Assembly (NCBI GenBank): GCA_039679945.1
Contig: JBDKTY010000063.1
Span: 29,994 to 93,993 of the forward strand
Length of the DNA stretch: 64,000 bases
Direction: 5' to 3'
Source of the DNA: SbD1 sp039679945
GTDB lineage: Bacteria; Desulfobacterota; Syntrophobacteria; Syntrophobacterales; Syntrophobacteraceae
Below the pieces are notes generated by a model. The model did not search any database, was not told the origin of the DNA, and saw only the letters and a program-made list of their open reading frames with translations. The translations under genes were made by a program, and so were the position numbers. This document shows, piece after piece, positions 1-8,825 of this stretch. Positions within the stretch are counted from its first letter, which is position 1; the number at the start of each line of letters is the position of its first letter.

Positions 1-2
1 CA

Positions 3-236
3 ACCTGCGCGTTCGTATGCCAGTCGGCGGCATCGAGCAACGTGGGCAAGGCCGCCACTGAGGCGCGTTCCTCGGCCGCGGGGCTCTACGTTGCTCTCTA
101 CTACCTGGGAGGCTTCGCCGGTTCCCTGGTCCCGGGCTTTTTTTGGAGCCATGGCGGGTGGCCCGGATGCGTGGCGATCATTATCTGCGTACAGGCAATT
201 ACCGCCCTGATTGCTTACAGGCTGTGGAGAGACTAA
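3..236 (+). CDS. MFS transporter, C-terminal part (partial)
   Basis: The reading frame is open from the first bases of the window and ends in a TAA at 236, so only the last 77 or so residues of the gene are present. The sequence reads like the last two or three membrane helices of a major facilitator superfamily carrier: a small-residue-rich helix (SSAAGLYVALYYLGGFAGS), a short loop with GGW and a final hydrophobic helix ending in RLWRD. This pattern resembles the YnfM-type drug/sugar efflux branch, but the substrate cannot be told from this fragment. An internal GTG at 42 is not needed as a start because the frame continues upstream. Confidence 0.7.
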   Translation, partial: TCAFVCQSAASSNVGKAATEARSSAAGLYVALYYLGGFAGSLVPGFFWSHGGWPGCVAIIICVQAITALIAYRLWRD

Positions 237-545
237 CCCGCACTATTCATGGCTTTCTGGGAAGAAGCGTAAAAAGCCCTGTATAGACAATGTGTTAGCT
301 GGATTTTCCACCTCAACTTCGACCGACAGTGTGTTATCGGCCCAAAATCGCTTCAAGCCCCGAGCATCGCATCCTTATTGGGCTTTACGGGCGCGGACCG
401 CGATTCATGAATAATGCGGGCTAATGTGGTCGGCTGATGCCGCTGAGCTCGCTGCAATGCCCGCGGCTGCCGGTTTCAGCGAGAGTTCGGCTTATCATTG
501 TGATCCGGCCCGGTTGAACCCGGGGGCTGTCCGCATCTTGTTGTT

Positions 546-608
546 TTCCAGAGAGCTGTGTGCTTTTCCAACAATATATATTGAGATATCTAGCTGTTTT
601 TGACTATT
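546..608 (+). repeat. Direct repeat, copy 1
   Basis: A 63-base segment beginning TTCCAGAGAGCTGT and ending TTTTTGACTATT. It aligns without gaps to 733-795 at about 46 of 63 positions. Conserved blocks are TTCCAGAG.GCTGT, CTT.TCCA, TATCTAG and TGACTATT. The conserved islands separated by variable bases suggest protein-binding or structured sites rather than a recent duplication. Confidence 0.6.
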
Positions 609-732
609 GTCTTTTCAGCCGGTATAATTCTCTTGCGTCGGACATGAATCCGGGTTTGGCAAGGCGCCGGATTGAAATTCTGAAATAGCTGGCGGCCTTG
701 GAGATGCTACATTAGATGTGCCTCGATTGCCC

Positions 733-795
733 TTCCAGAGCGCTGTATCCTTCTCCAGCAGCGTCTTTTGTACTATCTAGTGATTTCTGACTATT
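733..795 (+). repeat. Direct repeat, copy 2
   Basis: Second copy of the 63-base repeat, 187 bases downstream of copy 1 and 295 bases before the MucR-type start codon. It shares the same islands (TTCCAGAG, GCTGT, TATCTAG, TGACTATT) in the same spacing. Confidence 0.6.
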
Positions 796-821
796 CATTG
801 AGAATGGGTACCTCGTCCCTC

Positions 822-848
822 GCTTTGTAGGATTAATGCCTACAAAGC
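822..848. repeat. Perfect 10-bp inverted repeat, possible operator
   Basis: GCTTTGTAGG at 822-831 and its exact reverse complement CCTACAAAGC at 839-848 flank the 7-base spacer ATTAATG. There is no U-run after it, so it looks more like an operator or structured leader than a terminator. It lies 240 bases upstream of the MucR-type gene. Confidence 0.5.
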
Positions 849-1089
849 AAAGAGACATAGTCCTATTGAAAAATCAGTCGCGCGCTGACAGCATCTCAGT
901 ATTGCACGGGTTACTCTACCACTCGAGTATATCTAATTCATGGTATTGGTCATTAGTAGTTATTTTGGTATTCCGGTTTCACTCAGAGCCAACTTGAGTG
1001 GAGAGAGTTGTGCTTTCGTATTGAGAAATTAACCAGTTCAGTTTGCGATTTTCTCTCAAGTGCCTCTTCTGATGCAAAGGACAACACGA

Positions 1090-1647
1090 ATGAGTAAAAA
1101 ATTGACTGAAATTGCCTCGGAAATCGTCCAGTCACAGGTGTCTTTGACTCCGATGTCAGCCGTTGAGATAGCAACCTCCCTGAGAGAGGTTTTCAGGACT
1201 CTCCAGGTAATGCAGAGATCGGAAAGCGACGGATCGGATCTGGCCCACAATCAGGACGGGACTCAGGTTCAGGAGGATGCGGCACCTAAGATGACGCCGG
1301 AAGATTCCATCCAGAACGACAAGGTGATATGCCTTGAATGTGGGAAGGAGATGCGCCAGCTCACCGCCAGACATCTAGTCTCGCATGGTTTGAGCCCGAG
1401 GGAGTACAGGCAAAAGTACGGGTTCACCATGAGGACTCCGCTTTCCGCCAAGTCATTGACCAAGGCGAGAATAAAAATCGCCAAGAAGCGGGGATTGCCT
1501 GAAAACCTTGCCAAGTACATCGAGGCAAGAAGGCAAAACAAGACGGAGCCGGTTCCCTCCCAGGCGCCCGCCATGGAAGATGCGTCGATCAATGATGGCG
1601 GTGACGCAAGGCAAACGAAGCTCAGGAAGAAAGCCAAGACTGCCTGA
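1090..1647 (+). CDS. MucR/Ros-family zinc-finger transcriptional regulator
   Basis: A 185-residue protein. A C2H2 finger is visible (C81, C84, H95, H99 in CLECGKEMRQLTARHLVSH) followed by the typical MucR tail with SPREYRQKYG and a helix rich in A, R and K (AKSLTKARIKIAKKRGLP). This family binds AT-rich DNA and acts as a global silencer or activator in proteobacteria. I chose ATG 1090 because AAAGGA lies 8 bases upstream; earlier in-frame GTG 1060 and ATG 1072 have no such site. The N-terminal ~70 residues are helical and match the family's oligomerisation region. The C-terminus is unusually long and basic (RQTKLRKKAKTA), which may add non-specific DNA contacts. Targets are unknown; autoregulation through the upstream repeats is a reasonable guess. 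Confidence 0.85.
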   Translation: MSKKLTEIASEIVQSQVSLTPMSAVEIATSLREVFRTLQVMQRSESDGSDLAHNQDGTQVQEDAAPKMTPEDSIQNDKVICLECGKEMRQLTARHLVSHGLSPREYRQKYGFTMRTPLSAKSLTKARIKIAKKRGLPENLAKYIEARRQNKTEPVPSQAPAMEDASINDGGDARQTKLRKKAKTA

Positions 1648-1669
1648 TCCAGAAAGCCGGAGCAGTTGA

Positions 1670-1703
1670 CGAGGACCCGCGGGTTAAAACTGGCGGGTCC
1701 TCG
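1670..1703 (+). terminator. Hairpin terminator after the MucR-type gene
   Basis: CGAGGACCCGC at 1670-1680 pairs perfectly with GCGGGTCCTCG at 1693-1703 around a 12-base loop, 23 bases after the stop codon. There is no clear U-tract, so it may be a weak intrinsic terminator or an mRNA 3' end protector. Confidence 0.55.
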
Positions 1704-1924
1704 CTCACTTATCACCCGGAATTCCACCCATCCTCACGAATCACGCATGCCGCCCGAGCATTAAGTCCTTCCCTTCGGGCCGAATAGCGGATATTGTTGC
1801 CCCCTTCGAACTTTTCCCGGAAAAAAGAAAATCATCGATGGCTTGTTTAGAGAAGCCACTGGAAACGGAAGTCGGCTCCGGGCATCCACGGAACGGCTAC
1901 GTCTTCCAGACAGAGGGTATATTG

Positions 1925-3508
1925 ATGCTTTTGCCTGTGGGATTGACGCTTCTGCCAATTGTCGTGATAGTGTTTCTCATGATTGGAAAGCGGTTCGCGG
2001 CCGATACGAGCGGTATCATGGGGTGGCTTGCGACGCTGATTATTGCCTGGATGTTTTTCGACACATCGATGGAGGTCGGCCTTCGGTCCTCGGCCGCGGG
2101 TATCATCGCCTCTTTTCCAGTCTCCCTGATGGTCGTCACCTCGATCCTGCAGATCAGTTTCATGGAGGCTACGGGTGCGTTGCAGCGGGTGGCGGTCTTC
2201 GTGAAAACTTTCGCATCGGGAGAGAGGGCAGTACAGATAATGCTGATCAATGTGGGCGCCGGCACGCTCCTGGTATCCATCGGGGCCACGCCTGTTTCCA
2301 TCTTGCCTCCCATCATGATTGCCCTCGGATACTCGAGCTATGTCGCGGTCGCCCTCCCGGCCATCGGGTTTGATGCCCTCTGCACGTTTGCCCTTCTCGG
2401 CGCCCCGCTCGTGGTCTATTCGGACCTTACGGGCACTCCCCTGGTCCAATCCGCCCAGGTCTTCGCCCGTTTTCTGCCGGTTATCTCGACACTCATCGGT
2501 TTTGGCATGCTCTGGATCGTCGGCCGGTGGAAGCTCATCAGGGAAGGGTTCATCCCCTGCACCATCGCCGGGATGACGAACGGCGGGGTGGCGATTGCCG
2601 TGGCCTACATTCCCGCCCTAGCCTCCGGGGTCGTTCTGACGGGGGTTATCGCCGGCTTTTGTACCATGGTTGTTATGCTCGGCTACCTGAAGCTCATCGG
2701 GAAGCCGATTATCGACAGATCATCCCTGACGGCAAGCGATCTGGCGGTTGAACGGGGGATGTCCCTGCCACGGGCGCTTTCGCCCTGGCTCATCCTGGTG
2801 GTGGCGTCTTTCGCCCTTAACTTCTATCCGCCCTGGTTCGATACGCTCTATACCACACTTGCCATGCCGGTCTCCGTTATTCCCGGTCAGGCACTCAAGA
2901 CGCGGATGCTGTGGAATGCCTATACATGGGTGTTGGTCAGCACCGTTCTGTCCGCCCTGGTCATAAAACCTTCCGGGGAAGCCGTTCGAGACACGCTGGT
3001 CAAATGGAAGCGGCGGGCGCCCCGGCCGGCCTTCGCCGCCGCCATCTTCTTCGCCATTGCCTTCCTGATGAACAACTCCGGGACACAGGCCCAGGGCGCC
3101 GCCTGGAAAATAGTCGAACCCGCACGGAACATGATCTGGGTGCTCTCGCAGGGTTCGGCCGCCGCCTTCGGAACGCTCTATCCCTTCATCAGCGGCTATC
3201 TCGGGCTGTTCGGGGGATTTCTGAGCGGCAGCGAGGCTTCCACCATCGCCATGTTTACGAAGTACCATCTTCTGACTTCCAAAATCCTCCAGGTGGATGC
3301 CCTCATCGTCACGGCCGCCACGGCGATAGGAGGAGGGCTCGCCAGCGTGGTCTCTCCCGCGAAGCTGCAAAACGCCGCGGCCACGATAGATGCCCTTGGT
3401 ATAGAAAGCCAGGTCATCAAGACCGCCTTCATTCTCTCCGCCCTGATCACGCTGGTGGCGTCGCTTCTGGCCCTGGTGCTGACCTGTATCGCGGGAACGC
3501 CCGTGTGA
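1925..3508 (+). CDS. lctP: L-lactate permease family transporter
   Basis: A 527-residue polytopic membrane protein of the lactate permease (LctP) family, which imports lactate or related 2-hydroxy acids with protons. It is hydrophobic almost throughout, with about 13 helices. Family-like features are the early ADTSGIMGWLATLI segment, the ISFMEATGAL segment, the conserved GATPVSILPPI loop, and the C-terminal LGLFGGFLSGSEASTIAMF followed by ASVVSPAKLQNAAATI. I preferred ATG 1925 over the longer frame from 1838 because AGAGGG sits 7 bases upstream and the family begins with the first helix. It stands alone, with no lactate dehydrogenase genes beside it, so the true substrate is open. Confidence 0.85.
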   Translation: MLLPVGLTLLPIVVIVFLMIGKRFAADTSGIMGWLATLIIAWMFFDTSMEVGLRSSAAGIIASFPVSLMVVTSILQISFMEATGALQRVAVFVKTFASGERAVQIMLINVGAGTLLVSIGATPVSILPPIMIALGYSSYVAVALPAIGFDALCTFALLGAPLVVYSDLTGTPLVQSAQVFARFLPVISTLIGFGMLWIVGRWKLIREGFIPCTIAGMTNGGVAIAVAYIPALASGVVLTGVIAGFCTMVVMLGYLKLIGKPIIDRSSLTASDLAVERGMSLPRALSPWLILVVASFALNFYPPWFDTLYTTLAMPVSVIPGQALKTRMLWNAYTWVLVSTVLSALVIKPSGEAVRDTLVKWKRRAPRPAFAAAIFFAIAFLMNNSGTQAQGAAWKIVEPARNMIWVLSQGSAAAFGTLYPFISGYLGLFGGFLSGSEASTIAMFTKYHLLTSKILQVDALIVTAATAIGGGLASVVSPAKLQNAAATIDALGIESQVIKTAFILSALITLVASLLALVLTCIAGTPV

Positions 3509-3930
3509 TCCCGGTTCTTCAAAAGCCGGGCTCAAATCCCAGCCTGCCGGCAACGTGAGCGCCCCGTTTGAGCATCTTTCCCAGGCGCGGATAGAGTAAA
3601 CATTTGTTGCGGCCGCAGTCGCCCATCCCCGGCCGGTTCTACCCTCTGGATGCATCTCCGTATCACACCCATCGTTTCTGGCTATGATTTGAAGCGACTC
3701 AATCCAAATTACCAATTTGCCACGTCGGCTGACTGGCTATACGTAGGTATAGAGTTCTTTTTGCCGAAGATTCACTGCTTACTCGCGCCCAAACCAGGTC
3801 TGAAGTTGTGGCGACCCTGCCGGTGCTGCCCGCGGGGCGCGGGGAGGGCCATCATCTGCCACGCGGGGGAGAAACCCGGCGGAAATAGCCGTATCGGGGT
3901 TACTTCGTGGTTGAAACAGGAGGGAAGGGA
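3509..3930. other. Intergenic region, no gene recognised
   Basis: About 420 bases. A weak 5-bp CCCGG/CCGGG hairpin at about 3511-3530 may end the permease transcript. No coding pattern was found before the rhodanese ribosome-binding site. Confidence 0.4.
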
Positions 3931-4695
3931 ATGAGATTGAGGTTTTCGAACAGGTTCCATTTTAGACAAAGCATTTTTGCCGTTTTCACCGGTTTTGTAT
4001 TCCTGGCGCTGCTGGCGACAGCCCAGGCCGAGACCGAGAGTAAAATCGTCAATACCGATCAGGTGAAGGAAATGCTCGCCCAGAAGCAGGCTTTCGTCCT
4101 GATCGACGCAAGAACGTCTCAGGAGTACCAGGAGGCGCACATTAAGGACGCCATCAACATACCGGACAAGGAGCTTCAGAAGAACATGGGGCTTCTCCCT
4201 CAGGACAAATCCGCGTTGCTCGTCATCTACTGCAACGGGGTGAAGTGCGGGAAGAGCAAAAGATTGGCCGGCCAGTTGGAGCCGCTGGGGTACAGGAACA
4301 TCATGATATATAGCGAAGGCATCCCGGTCTGGGAGGAAAAGGCCCTCCCTATCGTGGCCGGTCCCGAATACGGCAAGAAGATTGAAACGACCAAGGTTGT
4401 ACCCGCCGATATCAAGAAGATGCTCGATGGGAAGAAAGCGGATTTCGTCATTGTGGATGTCCGTGATTCCTCGGAGTTCAAAGAGGGTCACATCCCGACC
4501 GCCATAAACATCCCGTCGGAGACGTTCGCATCCGGGTCCGGGGTTCTCCCGAAAGAAAAGAAGATCATCGTCTACTGCAACACGGGAAGCCGGAGCTACC
4601 TGGCGTACCGCAAACTCATCTCGCTTTCCTACCCTGACATCTATCAGACGCTTTTCGCCGACTGGAAAGACGCCGGCATGGCGGTGGAAAAATAG
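3931..4695 (+). CDS. Exported tandem rhodanese-domain protein
   Basis: A 254-residue protein with a Sec signal peptide (basic start, hydrophobic FAVFTGFVFLALLATAQA, likely cleavage near residue 33), so it acts in the periplasm. Two rhodanese domains follow. The first (about 43-140) has LIDARTSQEY, EAHIKDAINIP and an active-site loop starting at C101 (CNGVKCGKS). The second (about 158-252) has VDVRDSSEF, EGHIPTAINIP and C216 in YCNTGSRS. Both catalytic cysteines are kept, so sulfur transfer (thiosulfate or persulfide) by both domains is possible. AGGAGG lies just upstream of ATG 3931. It is apparently monocistronic, followed by a hairpin. Confidence 0.85.
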   Translation: MRLRFSNRFHFRQSIFAVFTGFVFLALLATAQAETESKIVNTDQVKEMLAQKQAFVLIDARTSQEYQEAHIKDAINIPDKELQKNMGLLPQDKSALLVIYCNGVKCGKSKRLAGQLEPLGYRNIMIYSEGIPVWEEKALPIVAGPEYGKKIETTKVVPADIKKMLDGKKADFVIVDVRDSSEFKEGHIPTAINIPSETFASGSGVLPKEKKIIVYCNTGSRSYLAYRKLISLSYPDIYQTLFADWKDAGMAVEK

Positions 4696-4703
4696 GACGT
4701 CGT

Positions 4704-4745
4704 GCGCGGGCGGGACGGGGGGATTCCGTTCCGCCCCACCCGCGC
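4704..4745 (+). terminator. Long imperfect hairpin after the rhodanese gene
   Basis: GCGCGGGCGGGACGG on the left pairs, with one mismatch and a small bulge, with CCGTTCCGCCCCACCCGCGC on the right, 8 bases after the stop codon. It is GC-rich without a clean U-run. Confidence 0.5.
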
Positions 4746-4758
4746 GCCGCCGTTATCC

Positions 4759-5049
4759 ATGCATCCGGCACCCCGGGTATCCCGCCGGGTGCCCGAAAGC
4801 TTCCGCTTCAATGTCCCGCTTCCGGGAGAACTGGCCGGGAAGACTGTTTCGATCGGCAACACGGCCGAGGAAGGCGCGAGAATGGTGCTCACGAACTCGG
4901 GCCGCGGCGATGAGATCCAGGAGATCCTCGAGAGGCTGAAGGCTAAGGAACTGTCCATTCCGCCCGATTTCCAGGAATATTTCGTAAGACACCTGAGCTT
5001 TCCTGGCGGCAGGAAAAACCGACACCGGGAAATCGGACGCGGGTGGTAG
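4759..5049 (+). CDS. Short ORF, unknown, doubtful
   Basis: An open frame of 96 codons from ATG 4759. The middle looks protein-like (a helix with DEIQEILERLKAKEL, then PPDFQEYFVRHL), but there is no ribosome-binding site and the frame overlaps the terminator region upstream. I do not recognise a family. It may be a gene remnant. Confidence 0.2.
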   Translation: MHPAPRVSRRVPESFRFNVPLPGELAGKTVSIGNTAEEGARMVLTNSGRGDEIQEILERLKAKELSIPPDFQEYFVRHLSFPGGRKNRHREIGRGW

Positions 5050-5400
5050 ATATTTGTTGTTTTTTTGATGGCACGTGATAGAAGAGATGGTGGCAAGTAG
5101 TTGGAGTCCTTAGAAAAGGGCGGCTTTACTCACCGATGTGGTCTGCTGTCTTCCTTTCCCTTCTTTCTCTCCTTTTCCGCCCGGTGGTTCGTTCAGTTAA
5201 GACATTATCGCCGCTCGCTGTCTTGAACCCCTCGAAGTCTCCGGATAATCGAAAATGATCGGGGCCCCTGGCGGGGGCAGTTCATGTCGGGCATGCGATG
5301 ACCGTAATTCTCCATGATGCCCACCTCACCGGTGAAGCGGCGGAATGGGCTACTTCCAGGTAAGTCAGGTCAGTGCCGAATCGTTGAGAAGGGGGAGTGG
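5050..5400. other. Intergenic region before the sigma-54 activator
   Basis: About 350 bases. Two TGGCA-like half sites occur near 5068 and 5090, but neither has TTGC at the spacing needed for a sigma-54 promoter. No gene was seen. Confidence 0.35.
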
Positions 5401-6891
5401 ATGAGCGACAGGGACCGTCTTTGCTCCTATAATTTCGGAGGCGCCTCGGATTCGTGCGAGATAGAGAACATACTGGAAGCCTCTCACGATGGTCTTTTCA
5501 TAACCGACGGCCTGGGAAATATCCTGCTGGTAAACACCGCCTGGGAGCGCATATGCGGTATCCCGCGCGCGTTCGTGCTGGGCAAGAATGCCCAGGACCT
5601 CGTGAACCAGAAATACTATACCGAGTCATCGGTGATGGCGGCCATCCGGGCTCGCGGGAAAACCTCCATCATGCTCGAGATGACAAGAGGGGAGAAAGTC
5701 GGCCAGAAGATCCTGGCCACCGCCATTCCAATCTGGTCGGAAAGTGGCGAAATAAAAAGGGTGGTTGCGAATATCCGGGACATAACCGAAATCCTCTACC
5801 TCAAGGACCTGCTCGAAAAAACCCGGCAGCTCAATGAACTCTATGCCGCCGAACTGGCGCAAATGCGGCTCCAGCAGATCACGAAAGACTGTGATATCAT
5901 TGCGCGGAGCCCCGGAACGAAGCGCGTGCTGGAGATGGCCGCACAGGTGGCTAAAGTGGACTCGACCGTGCTCGTCACCGGAGAATCGGGCGCGGGCAAG
6001 GAAATTGTGGCCAACGCAATCCACCGTCTCGGCCAGCGCTCGGAGGGACCATTCATCAAGATAAACTGCAGCGCCATTCCCGAGACTCTGCTCGAATCCG
6101 AACTCTTCGGCTATGAATCCGGCGCTTTCACGGGCGCCAGGCGGCAGGGCAAGCCCGGGATGTTCGAAATGGCCAAGAAGGGGACCCTGTTCCTGGATGA
6201 GATCGGGGATATTTCATCCAGCCTGCAGGTGAAGCTGCTTCGCGCCCTCCAGGACCATGAGATAATAAGGGTCGGCGGATTAAAGCCCATTGCCGTCGAT
6301 GCCAGGATCATCACGGCTACCAACAAGAACCTCCAGGAACTTGTGAGGACCGGTGCCTTCCGCGATGACCTCTACTATCGATTGAATGTCGTCGCGATCG
6401 AGATCCCGCCGCTCCGGGAGCGCAAGGAGGATATACCTCTGCTCACGCTGCATTTTCTCGAAAAAATAAACCGCAAGTACCAGTTCCGGAAAAAGGTTAA
6501 CCCGGAAGTCATTGATAATTTTCTTTTATACTGCTGGCCCGGAAATATCCGCGAACTGGAAAACGTCATCGAGCGCATGTTGGTCATGACCGAGGATGAA
6601 GAAATAAGGGTGCGGCATCTGCCTCATTATTTGAAAAAACAGGTGATCACGGGCGGCGAGAGGGTGGTATTCCATGAGAATATTCCCTTCAAGAAAGCAA
6701 TGGAGCGGGCCGAGAGGCAATTGCTGGAACAGGCGCTGAAAAAGCACGAGAGCACAAGGAAGGTGGCCAGGGCGCTGCGGATCAATCAATCCACCGTGGT
6801 CAGGAAGATCAAGAAATACCACTTGTCCACGCCGAGCCGCGACCCGGATGAACCGGAGACCCCGTACGAGGACCTGAAATTCAGGCTGTGA
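5401..6891 (+). CDS. PAS-domain sigma-54-dependent transcriptional activator
   Basis: A 496-residue enhancer-binding protein. An N-terminal PAS domain (about 24-130, with SHDGLFITDGLGNILLVN and RDITE at its end) should sense a ligand or redox signal. A short coiled linker leads to the AAA+ domain: Walker A GESGAGKE (194-201), the sigma-54 contact loop GAFTGA (241-246), Walker B GTLFLDEIGD (261-270) and arginine-rich PPLRERKEDIP. The C-terminus has a Fis-type helix-turn-helix (STRKVARALRINQSTVVRKIKKY). ATG 5401 follows AAGGGGGAG. The gene lies directly upstream of, and co-oriented with, a CoA-transferase operon that has a good -24/-12 promoter (7101-7116), so it very probably activates that operon. 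The signal is unknown. Confidence 0.9.
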   Translation: MSDRDRLCSYNFGGASDSCEIENILEASHDGLFITDGLGNILLVNTAWERICGIPRAFVLGKNAQDLVNQKYYTESSVMAAIRARGKTSIMLEMTRGEKVGQKILATAIPIWSESGEIKRVVANIRDITEILYLKDLLEKTRQLNELYAAELAQMRLQQITKDCDIIARSPGTKRVLEMAAQVAKVDSTVLVTGESGAGKEIVANAIHRLGQRSEGPFIKINCSAIPETLLESELFGYESGAFTGARRQGKPGMFEMAKKGTLFLDEIGDISSSLQVKLLRALQDHEIIRVGGLKPIAVDARIITATNKNLQELVRTGAFRDDLYYRLNVVAIEIPPLRERKEDIPLLTLHFLEKINRKYQFRKKVNPEVIDNFLLYCWPGNIRELENVIERMLVMTEDEEIRVRHLPHYLKKQVITGGERVVFHENIPFKKAMERAERQLLEQALKKHESTRKVARALRINQSTVVRKIKKYHLSTPSRDPDEPETPYEDLKFRL

Positions 6892-7100
6892 AGGCCTGAT
6901 GCCGAAGTAATTCAGCGATGCATGCGCGCATCACTCGGACAAATATGGCGCCACGGAAACACCGTTTCCCCTTTTCCACTCCCCTGCCGTCCGGAATGAT
7001 GCAGAGCTGCATCAATGTCCGCTTACCTCCGTCCACCCGGGGATGGCACCCATGCCCGCCAATGCTTCATAATTCATTGTTTTCCCACCTCGATGGCAAC

Positions 7101-7116
7101 TGGCATGGACCTTGCC
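7101..7116 (+). promoter_or_regulatory. Sigma-54 (-24/-12) promoter of the CoA-transferase operon
   Basis: TGGCATGGACCTTGCC matches the consensus TGGCAC-N5-TTGC with the invariant GG and GC exactly 10 bases apart. Transcription would begin near 7126, about 60 bases before the ATG at 7188. A sigma-54 activator gene is the immediate upstream neighbour. Confidence 0.8.
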
Positions 7117-7187
7117 CCGCAATAACCGGAAGCTCCCCGATACGAATACATCCTGCAATTAACCTGTTACCGCCAGGAGGTTGATTC

Positions 7188-8798
7188 ATGGCTGTATTTA
7201 TGTCCGCCGAAGAAGCGGTCAACTTGATAGAATCCGGGGACACTGTCGCCATATCCGGTTTTGTTGGTATGGGACACCCGGAAGAACTCTCCAGGGCAGT
7301 AGAAAAGAAATTCCTCGAAACCGGCCAGCCACGCGACCTTACCCTCACTTTCCTTGCCAGCCAGAACGACGGCAAATCAAACTGGGGACTAAACCGCTGG
7401 GGCAAGGAGGGCCTCATCCGGAAAGTCGTCTCCGGGCATTGGGGACTCCAACCCGACATCATCCGCATGGCCGTTGAAGAAAAGATCGAAGCATACAACC
7501 TGCCCCAGGGCGTCCTCGCGCACCTGTTTCGGGCAATCGGCGGAAAGAAACCCGGCATACTGACCCATATCGGCCTCAAGACCTTCGTGGATCCGAGGGT
7601 ATCCTGCGGGCGGCTCAACGGCATCAGCCACGAGGAGTATGTCCGGCTGATGGAGATCGACGGCAGGGAGTACCTCTTCTACAGGTCCTATCCCGTGAAC
7701 GTTGCCATCGTCCGGGGCACGAGCGCGGATGAGAACGGGAATGTATCGATCGAGCGGGAAGCAATCTCCCTGGAATTCCAGTTGCTTGCCCTGGCGGCCA
7801 GGGCGTGCGGCGGGAAAGTCATCGTCCAGGTGGAAAGAAAGGTCAAGGCCGGGACGCTCCATCCCATGATGGTAAAGATTCCGGGAATAATCGTAGACGC
7901 GGTGGTGATCGCGAAACCGGAAAATCATTGGCAGGTCCCGATGGCCGAACCGTACAACCCGGCGCTTTGCGGCGAGGTCAGAATGCCGCTCAGCGATGTG
8001 GCGCCGCTGCCGATGGACGAACGCAAGCTGGTATGCCGCAGATGCGCCATGGAACTCATACCGAATGCGATCATCAACCTGGGGATCGGAATGCCTCCCG
8101 GTGTGGGAACGGTATGCGCCGAGGAGAGCATGAGTGATTTGCTGACCATGACGGTGGAGCCCGGGGTCATCGGCGGGGTCGCGCTCGGGGGGCTTTATTT
8201 CGGCTCGGCGATCAACCCCGAGGCCCTCATCGACCATCCGAACATGTTCGACTTCTACGATGGAGGAGGTCTGGACCTGGCCGTTCTCGGCATGGCGGAG
8301 ATGGACCGGGTCGGAAACGTCAACGTGAGCAAATTTGGACCACGGATCGCCGGGGCCGGCGGGTTCATCAATATTACGCAGAGTGCCAAGAAGGTCGTTT
8401 TCTGCGGGACATTCACGGCCAGCGGCTTTGAAATCGAAACCGGCGACGGAAGCCTCAGGATCGTGCGAGAGGGCAAGATCCGCAAGCTGGTGGACAAGGT
8501 GGAGCATATAACGTTTAGCGGCGACTATGGCCGGACAAGCGGGCAGAAGATCCTGTACGTCACCGAGCGGGCGGTATTCGAGCTGCGGCCCGAGGGTGTC
8601 ACGCTGGTCGAGGTTGCGCCGGGTATCGACCTTGAAAAACAGATATTGGCCAACATGGATTTCAAGCCGCTTGTTGCATCCGACCTGAGGCCGATGGACT
8701 CAAGGATCTTCAGGAAAGAGACTCCCATGGGCATCAAACCGGAGATCCTGGCCAGGAAGGCCGCCCATTCGGCCCCTTCCATCAGCGGCAGACCCTGA
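7188..8798 (+). CDS. Acetate/propionate-type CoA-transferase (YdiF/Pct-like, fused alpha-beta)
   Basis: A 536-residue family I CoA-transferase with both halves fused in one chain. The N-terminal half starts with VNLIESGDTVAISGFVGMGHPEEL. The C-terminal half has NLGIGMPPGVGTVCAEE followed by VEPGVIGGVALGGL, where E324 is the expected catalytic glutamate that forms the glutamyl-CoA intermediate. It would swap CoA between an acyl-CoA donor (acetyl- or propionyl-CoA) and an organic acid. AGGAGG lies 7 bases before ATG 7188. It is the first gene after the sigma-54 promoter and only 27 bases separate it from the dehydratase-like gene, so its likely job is to activate the acid that the next enzyme converts. 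The acid itself is not known. Confidence 0.9.
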   Translation: MAVFMSAEEAVNLIESGDTVAISGFVGMGHPEELSRAVEKKFLETGQPRDLTLTFLASQNDGKSNWGLNRWGKEGLIRKVVSGHWGLQPDIIRMAVEEKIEAYNLPQGVLAHLFRAIGGKKPGILTHIGLKTFVDPRVSCGRLNGISHEEYVRLMEIDGREYLFYRSYPVNVAIVRGTSADENGNVSIEREAISLEFQLLALAARACGGKVIVQVERKVKAGTLHPMMVKIPGIIVDAVVIAKPENHWQVPMAEPYNPALCGEVRMPLSDVAPLPMDERKLVCRRCAMELIPNAIINLGIGMPPGVGTVCAEESMSDLLTMTVEPGVIGGVALGGLYFGSAINPEALIDHPNMFDFYDGGGLDLAVLGMAEMDRVGNVNVSKFGPRIAGAGGFINITQSAKKVVFCGTFTASGFEIETGDGSLRIVREGKIRKLVDKVEHITFSGDYGRTSGQKILYVTERAVFELRPEGVTLVEVAPGIDLEKQILANMDFKPLVASDLRPMDSRIFRKETPMGIKPEILARKAAHSAPSISGRP

Positions 8799-8825
8799 TC
8801 AACCAGACCCGGAGGAGAAGGCAAA

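Larger units (their letters stand above)
237..1089. other. Long non-coding region upstream of the MucR-type gene
   Basis: About 850 bases without a convincing gene. The central part is AT-richer than the flanks. It holds an ungapped direct repeat (546-608 and 733-795) and a perfect 10-bp inverted repeat (822-848), described separately. Long upstream regions with repeats are common in front of MucR/Ros-type genes, which bind AT-rich DNA, but any such role here is inference. Confidence 0.5.

Noticed and set aside
3509..3560. tRNA-like string GGCTCAAATCCCAGCC
   Set aside because: It resembles a T-arm, but no acceptor, D or anticodon arms can be formed around it.
5068..5110. TGGCACG- and TGGCAAG-containing strings as sigma-54 promoters for the activator gene
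   Set aside because: The -12 TTGC element is missing at the required distance in both cases.
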